A stretch of 64,000 bases of DNA, from contig OX485808.1 of the NCBI GenBank assembly GCA_950295325.1, forward strand, positions 5,334,501 through 5,398,500. Direction: 5' to 3'. A program made the position numbers and the translations under genes. The DNA comes from Polytrichum commune (Eukaryota; Streptophyta; Polytrichopsida; Polytrichales; Polytrichaceae). A model generated the notes under the pieces. That model was not told the origin of the DNA. It saw only the letters and a program-made list of their open reading frames with translations, and searched no databases. Positions 1-11,700 of the stretch are shown in pieces; the first letter of the stretch is position 1, and every line of letters starts with the position of its first letter.

Positions 1-1
1 T

Positions 2-2002
2 CCTATACTGGTGGCACATCTTCACGTGTTGTTCCCTCATGTTTTCAGCGATGTGTTTGTCCGTGTATTTCAACATGGACTGGGTCCAGTGAAAGTGACA
101 AGTCCTCTCTCGATCGTCCATGCGATCCTCCTTCTTGCCGTTCCCGTATACGACCCGGACGGCATTCCAGTTTGCCTGCGCACTATCCGCCATGAATCCT
201 TTGAAGTAAGGCCTTTCGACGCCATGTCTCTCCATCACTGCGTTGAGGTTTTTCCAGAACACCATCTGCGCATCAATATCCTCGGATTGCATGTCGCAAC
301 ATGCGATGGTCATCACACGGCAATAAGTCGAGTCGTAAACATGACAAGCCATGGTGGTCCACTGCCTCACCCGTTTGACGTGGTCGAACATTATCCAAGC
401 ATTCTCGAGGTCCCCCTTGGGCTGCATTCGCTTCACCAAGTCCACCCCACTTCCAGGCCCCACCTCCGACATCTTGAACACGAAGACCTTGTCAAGCTCT
501 GCACCTTGACCGGGAAACATGTTCTTTTGCACAAAAGCCCAGTTGCTGAGACCCCGCAAATTGGTAATGCTATCCATCACACCATACCTCCTCAAGTATC
601 TAAAGGTGACGACCTTATTCCGGATGTTGGGCGAGGCCATGTCCTTGCATCGGTCAAGCACCAGAACGAGTTCCTCAAAAGTAAGCGTCTTTGGCGGATC
701 GTCCTCGGACCTCAACAAGTAGTTGCCAACAAGCATCTTACTTGCTTCCAACACAATTGCACTCTTCGTGGCATGTGGAGTCTTCTCGATCTGATCTTTG
801 ATGAGGCTACTAATTTTGACCTTCGTATCTCTATAGTCGCCAACTTTAACAGGATGCTCATGGGTTCCAAGGTGGATGCAAACACGGGTGTTGTTACGCT
901 TGCCCGATACATAATAGATCTTAGCTCTACAAGTGGCAAGACAAGCGGGAGGTTCCTTACACACCTTGCAAACCAGAGTCGAATCTTTGGGAGGACCCTG
1001 GCCAACAACAAATGCTTGCAAGGTACATCCGTCAAACTCTGTCTCGTTCACTTCGAAGATGCGATGCTCACGGGTCAGGTAGGCGCACTCCTTATTCTCA
1101 CACCGCAGGTGACCGACACAACTTGAGAACCGAAAAGAGAGACCCATATCATTAGTCATGTTGGTCGTGATGGTTTTGGTCCAGACATGACCATCGTATC
1201 GTTTATCCATGCCCTGCATAGATTTTGCTTGCGTCTGTGAGGCTGAAGTACCAGCAAGAGGCAACTCAAACATGACATCACCGTTAAATATTGCAGGCAA
1301 GTACTCAACTCTCTCATGTCTAATGGAATTGTAGTCATGCTTCTTTAGGAGATTCTTCTTCCCTGGCCTAGTAGCCAACTTTTTCAAACAGTCTACGATA
1401 CTGACGCACACACATGAAGAAGGCGGTTGCAATGGAAGACACTTATCTGAAACAACTACAGGAGACTTCGACTGACCAGAATGGTTGGGTGGACTAGGAA
1501 CGAAAGGCGTGGATCTGTGAGGACTGTCATCGTCGTCTGATGAAAGGGTGATGACTGAATTAAAAGTGCCCGGTTCAACCTTAACTTTTGCAAGAAGAGG
1601 AGTCTTTGGTCCTGGCTCTACCTTGACCTTTACATCAGTAGGAAGAGGGGTATGCATAGTGCACGTAGATGAACGGCTAGGGGTAAGAATTTCCGTAGAT
1701 GCTGCCATCTGGGAATCTGTCAATCCATAGACCCTATACCTGCCGGGAGCAAGTCTCCACATCTTGCAGTCATTCTCATCACGAATTGATAACTGGCCAA
1801 TTGTGTGAGTTAGTTCAGACGTGAGGTCATCGAAAACCTCCTCCTCAATACTAATAGTGTCTTCTAGAAAAGTGAATCTAAGACTCAAACGCTGACTAGA
1901 TACTGAAGCATGTCCGTTCTCATCCACGCGAAAGGTAAGAGGAATGCCCATGCCATGGGCGAGGAGCACAGCCAACGCAGCGGTTGAGACTGAATCCGCC
2001 AT
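2..2002 (-). CDS. Mutator-like (MULE) transposase, partial, runs off the left edge
   Basis: I translated the minus strand from the ATG at 2002 to base 2 and found 667 uninterrupted codons. The N-terminal 220 residues are acidic and serine/proline rich and contain two tandem VKVEPG motifs (sumoylation-type psi-K-x-E). Around residue 300 there is a Cys-rich segment (GHLRCENKECAY, then VCKVCKEPPACLATCR) followed by IHLGTHEHPV, the C/H pattern of GCM/FAR1-type DNA-binding domains. After that comes the MULE catalytic region: MACHVYDSTYCRV with downstream QSED, then FKGFMADSAQANWNAV (second catalytic Asp), then RTCHFHWTQSM (the C-x-H motif). The C-terminus is outside the window. It would act in the nucleus as a cut-and-paste transposase. 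The absence of stops in 2 kb suggests recent activity or selection. The gene is intronless in the part seen. Family assignment is from motif order; an exact subfamily is not claimed. Confidence 0.8.
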   Translation of the reverse strand, partial: MADSVSTAALAVLLAHGMGIPLTFRVDENGHASVSSQRLSLRFTFLEDTISIEEEVFDDLTSELTHTIGQLSIRDENDCKMWRLAPGRYRVYGLTDSQMAASTEILTPSRSSTCTMHTPLPTDVKVKVEPGPKTPLLAKVKVEPGTFNSVITLSSDDDDSPHRSTPFVPSPPNHSGQSKSPVVVSDKCLPLQPPSSCVCVSIVDCLKKLATRPGKKNLLKKHDYNSIRHERVEYLPAIFNGDVMFELPLAGTSASQTQAKSMQGMDKRYDGHVWTKTITTNMTNDMGLSFRFSSCVGHLRCENKECAYLTREHRIFEVNETEFDGCTLQAFVVGQGPPKDSTLVCKVCKEPPACLATCRAKIYYVSGKRNNTRVCIHLGTHEHPVKVGDYRDTKVKISSLIKDQIEKTPHATKSAIVLEASKMLVGNYLLRSEDDPPKTLTFEELVLVLDRCKDMASPNIRNKVVTFRYLRRYGVMDSITNLRGLSNWAFVQKNMFPGQGAELDKVFVFKMSEVGPGSGVDLVKRMQPKGDLENAWIMFDHVKRVRQWTTMACHVYDSTYCRVMTIACCDMQSEDIDAQMVFWKNLNAVMERHGVERPYFKGFMADSAQANWNAVRVVYGNGKKEDRMDDRERTCHFHWTQSMLKYTDKHIAENMREQHVKMCHQYR

Positions 2003-2699
2003 GGCGAGTAGAGACTGAGACCAACTCAACTGGATTGATATTGCTATGTAGAAAGGCAATCAAGAGAGGCGCGTGCCAATGCATTTATTGAATTGATAAT
2101 GGCCTACTCTAGAGCATCACCAGCTGATGAGAATGGAATTCGATAATTTGGAGGCTTGTAGGATAATTGGCTTGTGAGGCCAAATCCACCACCCTTAAGC
2201 GTCCTAGTCCGGGTGATGACTTTGAGAATCATATTTATCTATTACAACATTGAACCATGTGCAAGGTAATTTTCATGTTCAAATGAACATGTATTGTCTC
2301 ACTCATTGTGCTTTATTAATGTCGGCCTCTTGGCTTGTGCTAGAGTTGGCTTTCTCAAGAGTCCAACCCTCGGCTTTAGCCGCACATGCCCTTACGGACA
2401 TTTCCCTCACTCTTTTGATCTTCACCCCATTTATCGTGCCATTGCAAGAGTCCTTCACATTCTCCATTAATAATGCAAGTGAGTTATTTTGACCGGGAGG
2501 TTCAAGTGTTGAAAAACACTTTATTCAACGGCTAAACACACTCATACAAACCCACACGTAGCACAAACTAGCCTAATGGGTCTAACTACTTAGCCACCCC
2601 TAAAATGGTCTAATGTAATCTAGTTTTTTATGTGCTAACACCCACTAATTGGGCGTAGCCTTGCTAACCCCTAGATGGTCTAAAAGGATTTGTTGCTAA
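2003..2699. other. 5' flank of the Mutator-like gene, no gene seen
   Basis: This stretch should hold the promoter of the leftward transposase. The motif GAGCATCACCAGCTGATGAG near 2112 resembles plant DNA-transposon termini but I found no matching inverted partner. The short frames here have no recognisable domain. Confidence 0.3.
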
Positions 2700-2995
2700 A
2701 CTCCTTGGCTGCATATGCCACAGTCTCGGATGGTCTCCCTCCAGCAGCCTAGCTGCATACCCACAGTCGGATGGTTTCAACTCCAGCAGCCTAGCTGCAT
2801 ACCCACAGTCTCGGTGGTCTCACCTCCAGCAGCCTAGCTGCATACACACAGTCGGATGGTCTCACCTCCAACAGCCTAGCCGCATACACACAGTCGGATG
2901 GTCTCACCTCCAGAAGCCTAGCTGCATACCCATAGTCGGATGGTCTCACCTCCAACAGCCTAGCTGCATACCCACAGTCGGATGGTCTACAATAC
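2700..2995. repeat. 42-bp tandem repeat, about 7 copies
   Basis: The string AGCTGCATAC (one copy AGCCGCATAC) recurs at 2751, 2793, 2836, 2878, 2920 and 2962, which gives a 42-43-bp period. The unit reads roughly CCTAGCTGCATACCCACAGT followed by CGGATGGTCTCACCTCCAGCAG. Copies differ by a few substitutions and one or two 2-bp indels. The degenerate first copy starts near 2707. It has no coding capacity. Confidence 0.85.
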
Positions 2996-4637
2996 CCGAA
3001 TGGGTATCACAACTATTAGTTGCATCTTAATGCAACCCCTCCCATTCCCTAATCACATGTTTTCTAAGTTTGTCTTCTTCTTTCCTTTTCCTTGCTCCTA
3101 AATAATGAACTACCTAACACACTAATTTCACTAACTACTAACTAATCAACACGTGCAATATTAAACTCTAAGAGCTCCCTCACTTGGGAGGCATTGTGAG
3201 GGGGAGCTTAACTAACTAACTTCACTAAAACTAATGTCACACACACGTGGCTCAAGCTCTTAAGAGCTTGCTCCCTTGAGAGCGCTTGATGGAGAGAGAT
3301 GAAAATGAGAGAAAAACACCTTAAGTAGCAAAGAGGGAGAGAGGGAGAGAGGGAGAGAGGGAGAGAGAGGTGAGGATAGGGTGAGAGGATTAACACCTCC
3401 AATCACAATCCTTTAACCCTCTCCTCCAAAGTAGGGACTAATCCCCATCCACCAAGCTTCCTTCTTCCTAAACTACCAAGGTGGATCCAAAAATGGGCAT
3501 TTAACCCGCGGAGCTCACCTTGTTTCACCTTACCCCCTACTCACAAAATCAAGGCATACTCTTATTGAATTCAACCTTGAAATAATCACACAACACATTC
3601 TAAAGCCTAAACTTAAATCCAAACCACACTTCACTCTTTTTATGTCTTGTGAATAATCATAACACATCAAAGTCAACTAAAATTGGTTTCGAAGAGTTAA
3701 TCACCACATGTGGGCACCATTTTGGGCTCACATGGCTGTTTGCTAAAATTATTATAGGAGCTGTAAAATTGATGGGCAAGGGTGATGGAAGATATGTCAG
3801 CGCATAAATAGCTGTGTGAAATGTCTGGCAACCGAATTTAGGCACAACCGACGTCATTTATTGGATCAATTAAATATCTATCCAATTTAGAATAAGAGTT
3901 TTAGAGGTAAGTCGATTGCCCTCGGCCGCAATTTGAAGGATGAAAATAACAATTATGCAATATTCTAAGTAAATCATTGAAGGGGTATATTAAATTGGAA
4001 TGTAGTGGAGATTTAGACAATGTGTAAAACACCATAAAAGTCCTCTCAGATTGCAGAAAAATGAGCTGAGTTTGTGAATGAGGTAGTATCTCAGATGCAT
4101 GCCGTGTATCCATTGGACGGTGTGACACCTTCGATCGTAAAGCAAAGGAGAAGGAGAAAACCCCTATTCTCTAGTTCAAAGCAGATTAGGCGTGCTAGGA
4201 TGAAAAATGCAGAGACTAATAGAATGCGGTTTGCAAACTTGGACGGTACCGTCAAGTCGTTAACGAGCCAATTTGCCAAGCTTCCAGTCGAGATTGTACA
4301 AAATCAAGTTGTCAAACAAGAGGTTACTTTACTTTCCCACTCAATGTGTGAGACCGAGCTCCAACTATCGATGGACTTCAGTATTGTCGAAGAGAGTCAA
4401 ATATTTGATTGCCCAATCGTTAATTAATGTTGTTTTTTATATTATAAATTTCCAATTAGGTTAGGTTGGAGCCATATGTATTGCTAGCCAAACCAATCAA
4501 CTAAAGTCCATCCATTGCTGTCCCAGGAAGTCGGCAGAAAAAAGGAGCTGCTCACAACGACAACAACCAAGCAATTCAAATTGAGCCAGGGTATGTTGTT
4601 TGAACCTAAGGTGTAAGATTTTGTTATTGATATTTTT
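2996..4637. other. Intergenic DNA with a GA-rich microsatellite; one unsupported small ORF
   Basis: A (GAGGGAGA)n tract lies at about 3331-3373. The rest is AT-rich with no recognised domain. A 117-codon plus-strand frame at 4074-4427 is basic (KQRRRRKP) but has no known motif, no good start context that I can defend and no splice support, so I do not call it a gene. Confidence 0.35.
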
Positions 4638-5575
4638 TTAGGAAGTGTTTGCGAAGTGAGGCCACCGAGTCTGAGTCATGTTCAGAGTTTGTGAAGGGTA
4701 TTGGATGGTGGTGGTCGAGTCCAACCACCACCTCTGGATTTTTTTTGAAGTGTTTGCGAAGTAAGGCCACAAAGTTGGAATCAATTTCACGGTCCGTAAA
4801 GGATGTGGATGGTGGCGGTCAAGTCCGACAACCACCTTTGGATTTTTTTTTATAGTGTTTGCAAAGTGAGGCACCAAATTGAAATCAATTTCACGGTTCG
4901 TAAAAGGTGTGGATGGTGGTGCTTGGGTTCGACCACCATCTCTGGATTTTTTTTTAAGTGTTTGCGAAGTAAGACCACCAAATCGGAGTCAAGTTCAAGG
5001 TTCGTAAAGGGTGAGGATGGTGGTGGTCGGGTCCGACCACCACCTTTGGATCTTTTTTTTTAAGTGTTTGCGAAGTGAGGCCACCGAATCTGAGTTAATT
5101 TCACGGTTTGTAAAGGGTGCCGATAGTGGTGGTCGGGTCCGACCAACACCTCTAGATCATTATTTTTTTGAAGTGTTTGCAATGTGAGGCCACCAAGTGG
5201 GAGTCAATTTCACAGTTCGTAAAGGGTGTGATGGTGGTGGTCGGGTCCGACCACCACCTCTGGATCTTTTTTTTTTAAAGTATTTGCAATGTCAGGCCAC
5301 CATGTGGAGGTCAATTTCACGGTTCGTAAAAGGTGTGATGGTGGTATCGGATCCCACCACCACCTCTCGATTTTTTTTTTAAGTGTTTGCGAAGTAAGGC
5401 CACCGAGTCTAAGTCAATTTCACGGTTTGTAAGGGTATGAATAGTGGTGGTCGGGTCTGACCAACACCTCTGGATCATTATTTTTTTGAAGTGTTTGTAA
5501 TGTGAGGCCACCAAGTAAAAGCCAATTTCACGGTTCGTAAAAGGTGTGATGGTGGTGGTCGGGTCGGACCACCAC
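4638..5575. repeat. Palindrome array A, left block (about 106-bp units)
   Basis: Nine units start with a TGTTTGCGAAGTGAGGCCAC-type box at about 4645, 4751, 4856, 4959, 5065, 5174, 5281, 5383 and 5491, a spacing of 102-110 bp. Each unit then has CACGGTTCGTAAAGGGTG and a palindrome of the form GGTGGTCGGNNCCGACCACC, extending to 12-bp arms in the best copies, then CTCTGGAT and a T-run. The 2-bp palindrome centre is mostly GT. The short frames in the array are artefacts of the repeat. The array is interrupted at 5581 by a solo LTR and resumes at 6560. Confidence 0.9.
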
Positions 5576-5580
5576 CTTTG

Positions 5581-6554
5581 TGTCGCGCACCTCTCCATGA
5601 GGAGTGTCCGAAACACCATGGGCACAAGGGGGACCCCGGAGTGACACCCGGGACTTGTGGCGCCGTTGGTGAGAGGGCCCAAGTGATCCTAGTGTGAGTG
5701 AGGGCCCCGGGCATTGGGAATGCCTCCCACCCACGAAGACTAGGAGGCACAAGGGTAAGGCCATGAGTTATGCGTAGCTCATGGCGTGGTGATTCTAGAA
5801 AGCTCAAGAACACCTTAATCGGAGGTGTGAGCTAGGAGTTATGGCCATTTGAGTGGGGCGCTGTCCCGGGACAGCGCCCTGGTAGAGCAGTGCCTGGGAG
5901 TGATTCCCGGGACTGCCAAGGTTCAAACAGGCATAACTTCCTGAATACTTGCCCGAATGGGGCAAGTGAGGAGTCCATCGGCATCTACGTGAAGCGTACA
6001 TGAAGATGGAGTGGTTGGTTGTTATGATCAGACATCATACAAGGAAGTTATGATGGTCTGAAGCTGCTAGGGGGTTCTAGGCCCAGCAGCTAAAGGAAAA
6101 TGTCCACTTGGCCCCAACTCTTGGTAGAGAGACAAGAGGTTGGTTGACGGTGGGGTAGGGGCCCCGCGTGAAGTCCTAGAGGCTTATATGGGTGAGGTGG
6201 TGTGGCCTCACCCACCCAAGGCCGAACGGCAAGGCCTCCATGGGCATTGGCCCATTGTGAGGCCATAGTTGCCTAGTATGGTTCGGGTTGTTGTAGTGTT
6301 GCTCCGGCAATGCAATGATCAACATGGGATTGGACTTCCATTGATGGAAGTCCACATATAGGAATGGGTTCCCGATTAAGGGGTGATTCCCGAAAGCAAA
6401 GTAGGAGGGTTGGTTCCCTCCTATGAACTATAAGGTCCGGGGTGAGAGGAACTAACCATTAGCATGGCGGTATGCGAATGGTTAGCGCTCGTAACCTTTG
6501 CTAGGAAATGAAAATTGGCAAGATGGTCAAGGAGGGCTAGCAAAGGTTGCGACA
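5581..6554. mobile_element. Solo LTR (974 bp) inserted in palindrome array A
   Basis: The element begins TGTCGCGCACC and ends GGTTGCGACA, so it has TG...CA ends with a 6-bp terminal inverted repeat TGTCGC/GCGACA. It is flanked by a 5-bp direct duplication CTTTG (5576-5580 and 6555-6559). Removing it plus one CTTTG restores the array context ACCACCTTTGGATC. These are the hallmarks of an LTR retrotransposon reduced to one LTR by recombination. No gag or pol sequence is present. A segment of it (about 5870-6090) reappears in inverted orientation in the 320-bp units at 7366-8570. Ty1 versus Ty3 type cannot be told from the LTR alone. Confidence 0.88.
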
Positions 6555-6559
6555 CTTTG

Positions 6560-7325
6560 GATCCTTTCTTTTGAAGTGTTTGCGAAGTGAGGCCACCAAG
6601 TGGGAATCAATCTCACGGTTCGTAAAGGGTGTGATGGTGGTGGTCGGGTCCGACCACCACCTCTGGATCCTTTCTTTTGAAGTGTTTGCGAAGTGAGGCC
6701 ACCAAGTGGGAGTCAATCTCACGGTTCGTAAAGGGTGTGATGGTGGTGGTCGGATCCGACCACCACCTCTGGATCTTTTTTTTTGAAGTGTTTGCAAAGT
6801 GAGGCCACCAAGTCTAAATCAATTTCACGATTTGTAAAGGGTATGGTGGTGGTGGTCGGGTCCGACCATCACCTCTGGATTTTTTTTTTGAAGTGCTTGC
6901 AATGTGAGGCCATCATATGGAAATGAATTTCAAGGTTCGTAAAGGGTGTGGATGGTGGTGGTCGGGTCCGACCACCATCTCTGGATTATTTTTTGAAGTG
7001 TTTGTAAACTCAGGCCACCGAGTCGGAGTCAAGTTCACGGTTTGTAAAATGTGTGATGGTGGTGGTCGGGTACGACCACTACCTCTGGATTTTTTTTAAA
7101 ATGTTTGCGAAGTGAGGCACCAAGTCGAAGTCAAATTCACAGTTCATAAAGGGTGTGGATGGTGGTGGTCGGGTCCGACCACCACCTCTTGATTTTTATT
7201 TTTTTAAGTGTTTGCAATGTGAGGCCACCAACTAGGAATCAAATTCGCTGTTCGTAGAGGGTGTGGACATTAGTGGTCGGATCCGACCAGCACCTCTTGA
7301 TATTTTTTTTTGGAAGTCTTTGCGG
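6560..7325. repeat. Palindrome array A, middle block (about 106-bp units)
   Basis: Eight further units start near 6581, 6682, 6787, 6895, 6997, 7101, 7209 and 7318, with the same organisation as the left block. Palindrome centres include GT and AT (the AT copies give an internal GGATCC). The first two units are nearly identical and therefore recently duplicated. Confidence 0.88.
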
Positions 7326-8600
7326 TGTGAGGCCTCGGAGTATGACTATAAGGGAGGGTTTCTTAAGGGTGGTGAAAGGTGGTGAAAGGTGGTGGTCGGG
7401 TCCTACCACCACATCTGGTTGCAGAGCTAGAAGCCCCTAACAGCTTCAGACGTCCATAACTTTCAGGTTTGATGTTTGATGCTCACATATGACCATTCTA
7501 TCAGCATCTACGTTTCACGTAGATCAGGATGGATACCTCACTTGCCCCATTCAGGCAAGTATTGAGGAAGTTATCCTTGTTGAAAGCTTCGCAGTCCGGG
7601 AGAGGTGCGTCACAGACCTCCACCTTTGGATTCTCTTTTGTTTTGATGTTCTTGCGATGTGAGGCCTCTGAATATGAGTCTAGGGAGTGTTTCTAGAGGG
7701 TGGTGAAAGGTGGTGGTCGGGTCCGACCACCACATCCGGATGCAGAGCTAGAAGCCCCAGCAGCTTTAGACATCCATAACTTTCAGGTTTGATGTCTGAT
7801 GTGCACATATGAGCACTCTATCAGCATTTACGTTTCACGTAGATCAGGATGGATACCTCACTTGCCCCATTCAGGCAAGTATTGAGGAAGTTATCCTTGT
7901 TGAAAGCTTCGCAGTCCGGGAGAGGTGCGTCACAGACCTCCACCTTTGGATTCTCTTTTGTTTTGATGTTCTTGCGATGTGAGGCCTCTGAATATGAGTC
8001 TAGGGAGTGTTTCTAGAGGGTGGTGAAAGGTGGTGGTCGGGTCCGACCACCACATCCGGATGCAGAGCTAGAAGCCCCAGCAGCTTTAGACATCCATAAC
8101 TTTCAGGTTTGATGTCTGATGTGCACATATGAGCACTCTATCAGCATTTACGTTTCACGTAGATCAGGATGGATACCTCACTTGCCCCATTCAGGCAAGT
8201 ATTGAGGAAGTTATCCTTGTTGAAAGCTTCGCAGTCCGGGAGAGGTGCGTCACAGACCTCCACCTTTGGATTCTCTTTTGTTTTGATGTTCTTGCGATGT
8301 GAGGCCTCTGAATATGAGTCTAGGGAGTGTTTCTAGAGGATGGTGAAAAGAGGTGGTCGGGTCCGACCAACACATCCGGATGCAGAGCTAGAAGCCCCAG
8401 CAGCTTTAGACGTTCATAACTTTCAGGTTTGATGTCCGATGCTCACATATGACCACTTTATCGGCATGTACGTTTCACGTAGATTAGGATGGATACCTCA
8501 CTTGGCCCATTCAGGCAAGTATTGAGGATTTTATCCTTGTTGAAAATTTCGCAGTCCGGGAGAGGTGCGCGGCAGACTACCATCTTAAGATCAGTTTTTT
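7326..8600. repeat. 320-bp higher-order units ending array A
   Basis: The string ATTGAGGA(A/T)(G/T)TT occurs at 7561, 7881, 8201 and 8521, an exact 320-bp period; the second and third units are almost identical. Each unit has a GGTGGTCGGGTCCGACCACC-type palindrome, an inverted repeat ATCTACGT/ACGTAGAT and an inverted repeat ACTTGCC/GGCAAGT. About 200 bp of each unit (CTAGAAGCCCC through GCAGTCCGGGA) is similar to the reverse complement of the solo LTR at 5581-6554. The block is therefore a palindrome unit joined to an LTR-derived fragment and then amplified. Confidence 0.85.
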
Positions 8601-8778
8601 TTAATAAAATTTTGTAATATGAGGCCACCAAGTTTTAGTCTAATGGAGGGTTTCTAAAGGGTGTTGGAGAGGTTGAGTTTAGTGTTTGAGTTGCATTTGT
8701 TTGATTTCTGTTTTGAGGGGTGATGTTTGATTGTTACGTAGACTGGGGCCACATAGAGTTCCTTTTGTACAGATTGGT
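8601..8778 (+). promoter_or_regulatory. Leader region of the ParB-methyltransferase gene
   Basis: This interval lies between array A and the first ATG. CCTTTTGTACAG ending at 8771 is a good 3' splice site eight bases before the ATG at 8779, so a 5'-leader intron is likely and the upstream exon probably lies in or near the array. No TATA box is convincing. Inference from sequence only. Confidence 0.35.
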
Positions 8779-11700
8779 ATGATGTCGATTGTGAGTGGAG
8801 GTGTGGAGGTTGCAACTGGAGGGTCATCAACAAGCGTTTCGGGGAGTCTTTGCAGAGGAACCATGGACTTGGAGGTTACGCACGGGTCGCCTGATGTAGG
8901 CATTGCACCAAGGAAGGGAAAGGGAAGGGTACGGCGCATTCCTCAGTCTGAGTCCAGTGAGAGTGGAGATCGCGACGACGGTGATGAGTCGCAACCTTCG
9001 CTTGGGATGGATTCGGTAGGGGATCATAGTCACCATCTTTCTGCTAGTTCTAGTCAAGGCCAGAGTAGTGGTGATGGAGGCCATTTTGAGTCACCTATGG
9101 AGCGTGCTCGAAGGCAAGTTAAGGACCTGACGAAGGTTGGGAACAATATGCAAGCCACATTACTCCATGGCAATATGTATGAGGTAATCGAAAGTATGAG
9201 GCGGCAGCCCGTCTCAAAAGCAGTCCTTCGAATTCCATTGTGTAGGATGGTTCACATGCCCATGGTTAGACCTACACTTCGATGTGATGTTGTTAAGTTG
9301 ATGGGAGCGTTTCGGTATGGGTACAAGCCCCATTCAGGTGTTATTTATGTGTCTGTGAAGGATGACGAGGGTCATATCAGGGTTGTCACTCAAGAGGATG
9401 TACAACAATGGAGCCCTTGCTGGATTCAAGAAAATAATACATTCGAAAACTGCTTGAAATCAGATCCTGACCTCGTGAGCTTGAGTGGCTCAATGTTCTT
9501 TGTTTATGATGGTAACCATAGGCTCTTAGCTTGGAAGGAGGTGATTGAAACTCTTCATGCTGAAGATCAACATTGGGTTTCAAAGAATGGTAATCCCGAA
9601 TGCGTTGTACTTGATACCGCTGGAGGTCGTGGAGATATCCTCACTGCCATGCACGATATTAACAGGTACTTTATTATTGATCTCATATTGTTTTTTATCC
9701 TCTTATTTGGCGCTTCACAATTTATGCAATCTGACATGCCAATTGTGCAGATCCAATCAAACGGCACATGTGAAGACTAGCTTAGTTCATATTCTTCACC
9801 GTATTCGGAAATACGGATCGTATGACATTGAGTACTTCAAGCCCATGCTTACTCCGGAGCAAATCAAATCATGCCTCACGAAGTCAAAGAAGACGTGGTA
9901 CCCATTTACTAGAGATTTGATGGTCAACTTCATCTTCAGTGTAAGGATCTCAATTCCTTTTGGTTTCTCCCTTATCCGCAATCATTTGATTTGAGAGTTT
10001 AGTTTTGATTTTGTGCTTCATTCTTCAGGATGACATAGTCCAAGTGGGTAGTGAGGCTGGGCAGTTATACTTGGAAGAGGTGGATGAAAGCATGCATAGC
10101 GATTCAGGACTCCAGGAATATGTTGACAAGGCTATTGCTAAGAAGAAGGAGGAGCTATTTACCTACTTCAACAAAGCCCAATCAGTTGCTAATTCAGCCG
10201 TAGGGGAGGGCTTCATGGAAGAGGTGAGTGAATTTTACTTGGATTTTGATTTCGACTCAAGACCTTAGCTCTGCCTCTGCTGATGCATTACTTCCTTGGA
10301 CATACAGGTTATTGCGCATTATAGTGCACACGTTGCTGCCAAAGTTGAGATGTCACTAGAAAAACTGCAGATGGTGGCAATTGCAGCGGTTGAGCCCAAG
10401 TACAAAGTGTGTTGGCTCAAGTGGTGGAACAGTTCAGAAACTGTTCGAAAGGACCTCAGGTTTCCAAAATACCCTGCTGGTGAGGACACGCTCAAGAAAT
10501 GGATGGACCGTGCTGCTCTTTGGGCAGGGATAGAGGAGAGTGCCACTCAAGAGCTTGTTGGTTACATAGCACTAGTGGGTGGGGTTGATAAGTCCAAGGA
10601 TGTAGAGAGTCTTGAGGACTACATTGACACTTGGCGGATTTGCCTTTGGGACAAGGCATTTAACTCCTTCTTATCTGGTTCTGATGCACACAATAAATCC
10701 CTTGTGTTTGATAAAGTCAAGGATGGGGATCTTCTTGTGAAGCAGCTTTGCCTCAGGTATGAGTTAGTTATTTATTCATTTCATTACATTTTATTTTTTT
10801 CAATGCCGATGGTTGCTTGCGGTTTTGCTTTAGTGTGATGTTATGTGTGCCTTGCTCATTCATGATTTTTTACCAATCTCATCTAGTGTCTTTTGCTGAA
10901 TTTTGAAGGTATATGAAGCACGTTCTTTTTAAAGTTGGGGCAATTCGGAAGCTACCTCCTTGTGTGCAGGGGTGGTGCGATTCTTCTTCACCGACCTTCA
11001 TCTTCTCAAAGGCACAGAAGAAGAACTTTAGTAGAGAGCATCTCATTGAATGTTGTTGGTACATTGAATGTCCTAAGGGCTTTGTGCCTGACTCAGAGTC
11101 TGAGATCAAGAAATCCTTAACTGTCACACAGGATCTCCCTAATGATGATGATGCACAAGAAGTTGAAGAGATTGTTGTTCTTGAAGTTTCACCTACCTTG
11201 GATGGAGAGAAGTCTTATGGTAAGAAGAAGCTTGCTGCGAAGACTTCAACAACTGGAGTGTCCAAGAACAGTAGAGCAATTGTTGCTTCAGTGGTTGCCA
11301 CTGGATCTGCCACAGTTGAAGACACTCTGATGGGCGAAGCTGATAGTGAGCCCTTTCTACTCACTTAGAGCCATGTGAAGGTACCAACTCCTCCCTCTCT
11401 ATCTCAGCATCCTTCTTCTGAGAGCAGACCGCAAGTCCTTGTCATCAACGACTCCATTCTTAAGCAGCAGCAGTTCTTTCGTGAGGTGCGCAAGTTTGTT
11501 GTATCATGCTCTCTTTCTCGCTCATGGAGAATCCACGGCGTGCCTTCATTGCGTGGAGCAGCTGACTTGGTAATTGCAGACTTACCGGAAGGTCTGCCAG
11601 TTCCAACTGTCTCGGTGCCATCATCAATAGTACCCACTTGGAATGAGAAGAGTGAAGACTACTTGCAGGAGTTGTTTGATTTTGCAGATGAGATTCTACA

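Noticed and set aside
11-1126. 371-codon plus-strand open frame
   Set aside because: It is the antisense shadow of the Mutator-like transposase, which is open over the whole 2-2002 interval on the minus strand and carries recognisable motifs.
3208-3402. Minus-strand frame over the GA tract
   Set aside because: Low-complexity Leu/Ser/Pro translation of a microsatellite.
4074-4427. 117-codon basic frame as a real small gene
   Set aside because: No domain, no splice or promoter support, and similar-length chance frames are common here.
4649-5382. Several 60-120-codon frames in array A
   Set aside because: Repetitive translations of the 106-bp units on both strands with no domain.
11219-11368. 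Unannotated intron removing the TAG at 11366 (GTAAGAAG donor, CACTTAG acceptor)
   Set aside because: Joining those sites changes frame and meets a TGA within about 20 codons; the frame after the TAG continues the methyltransferase without splicing.
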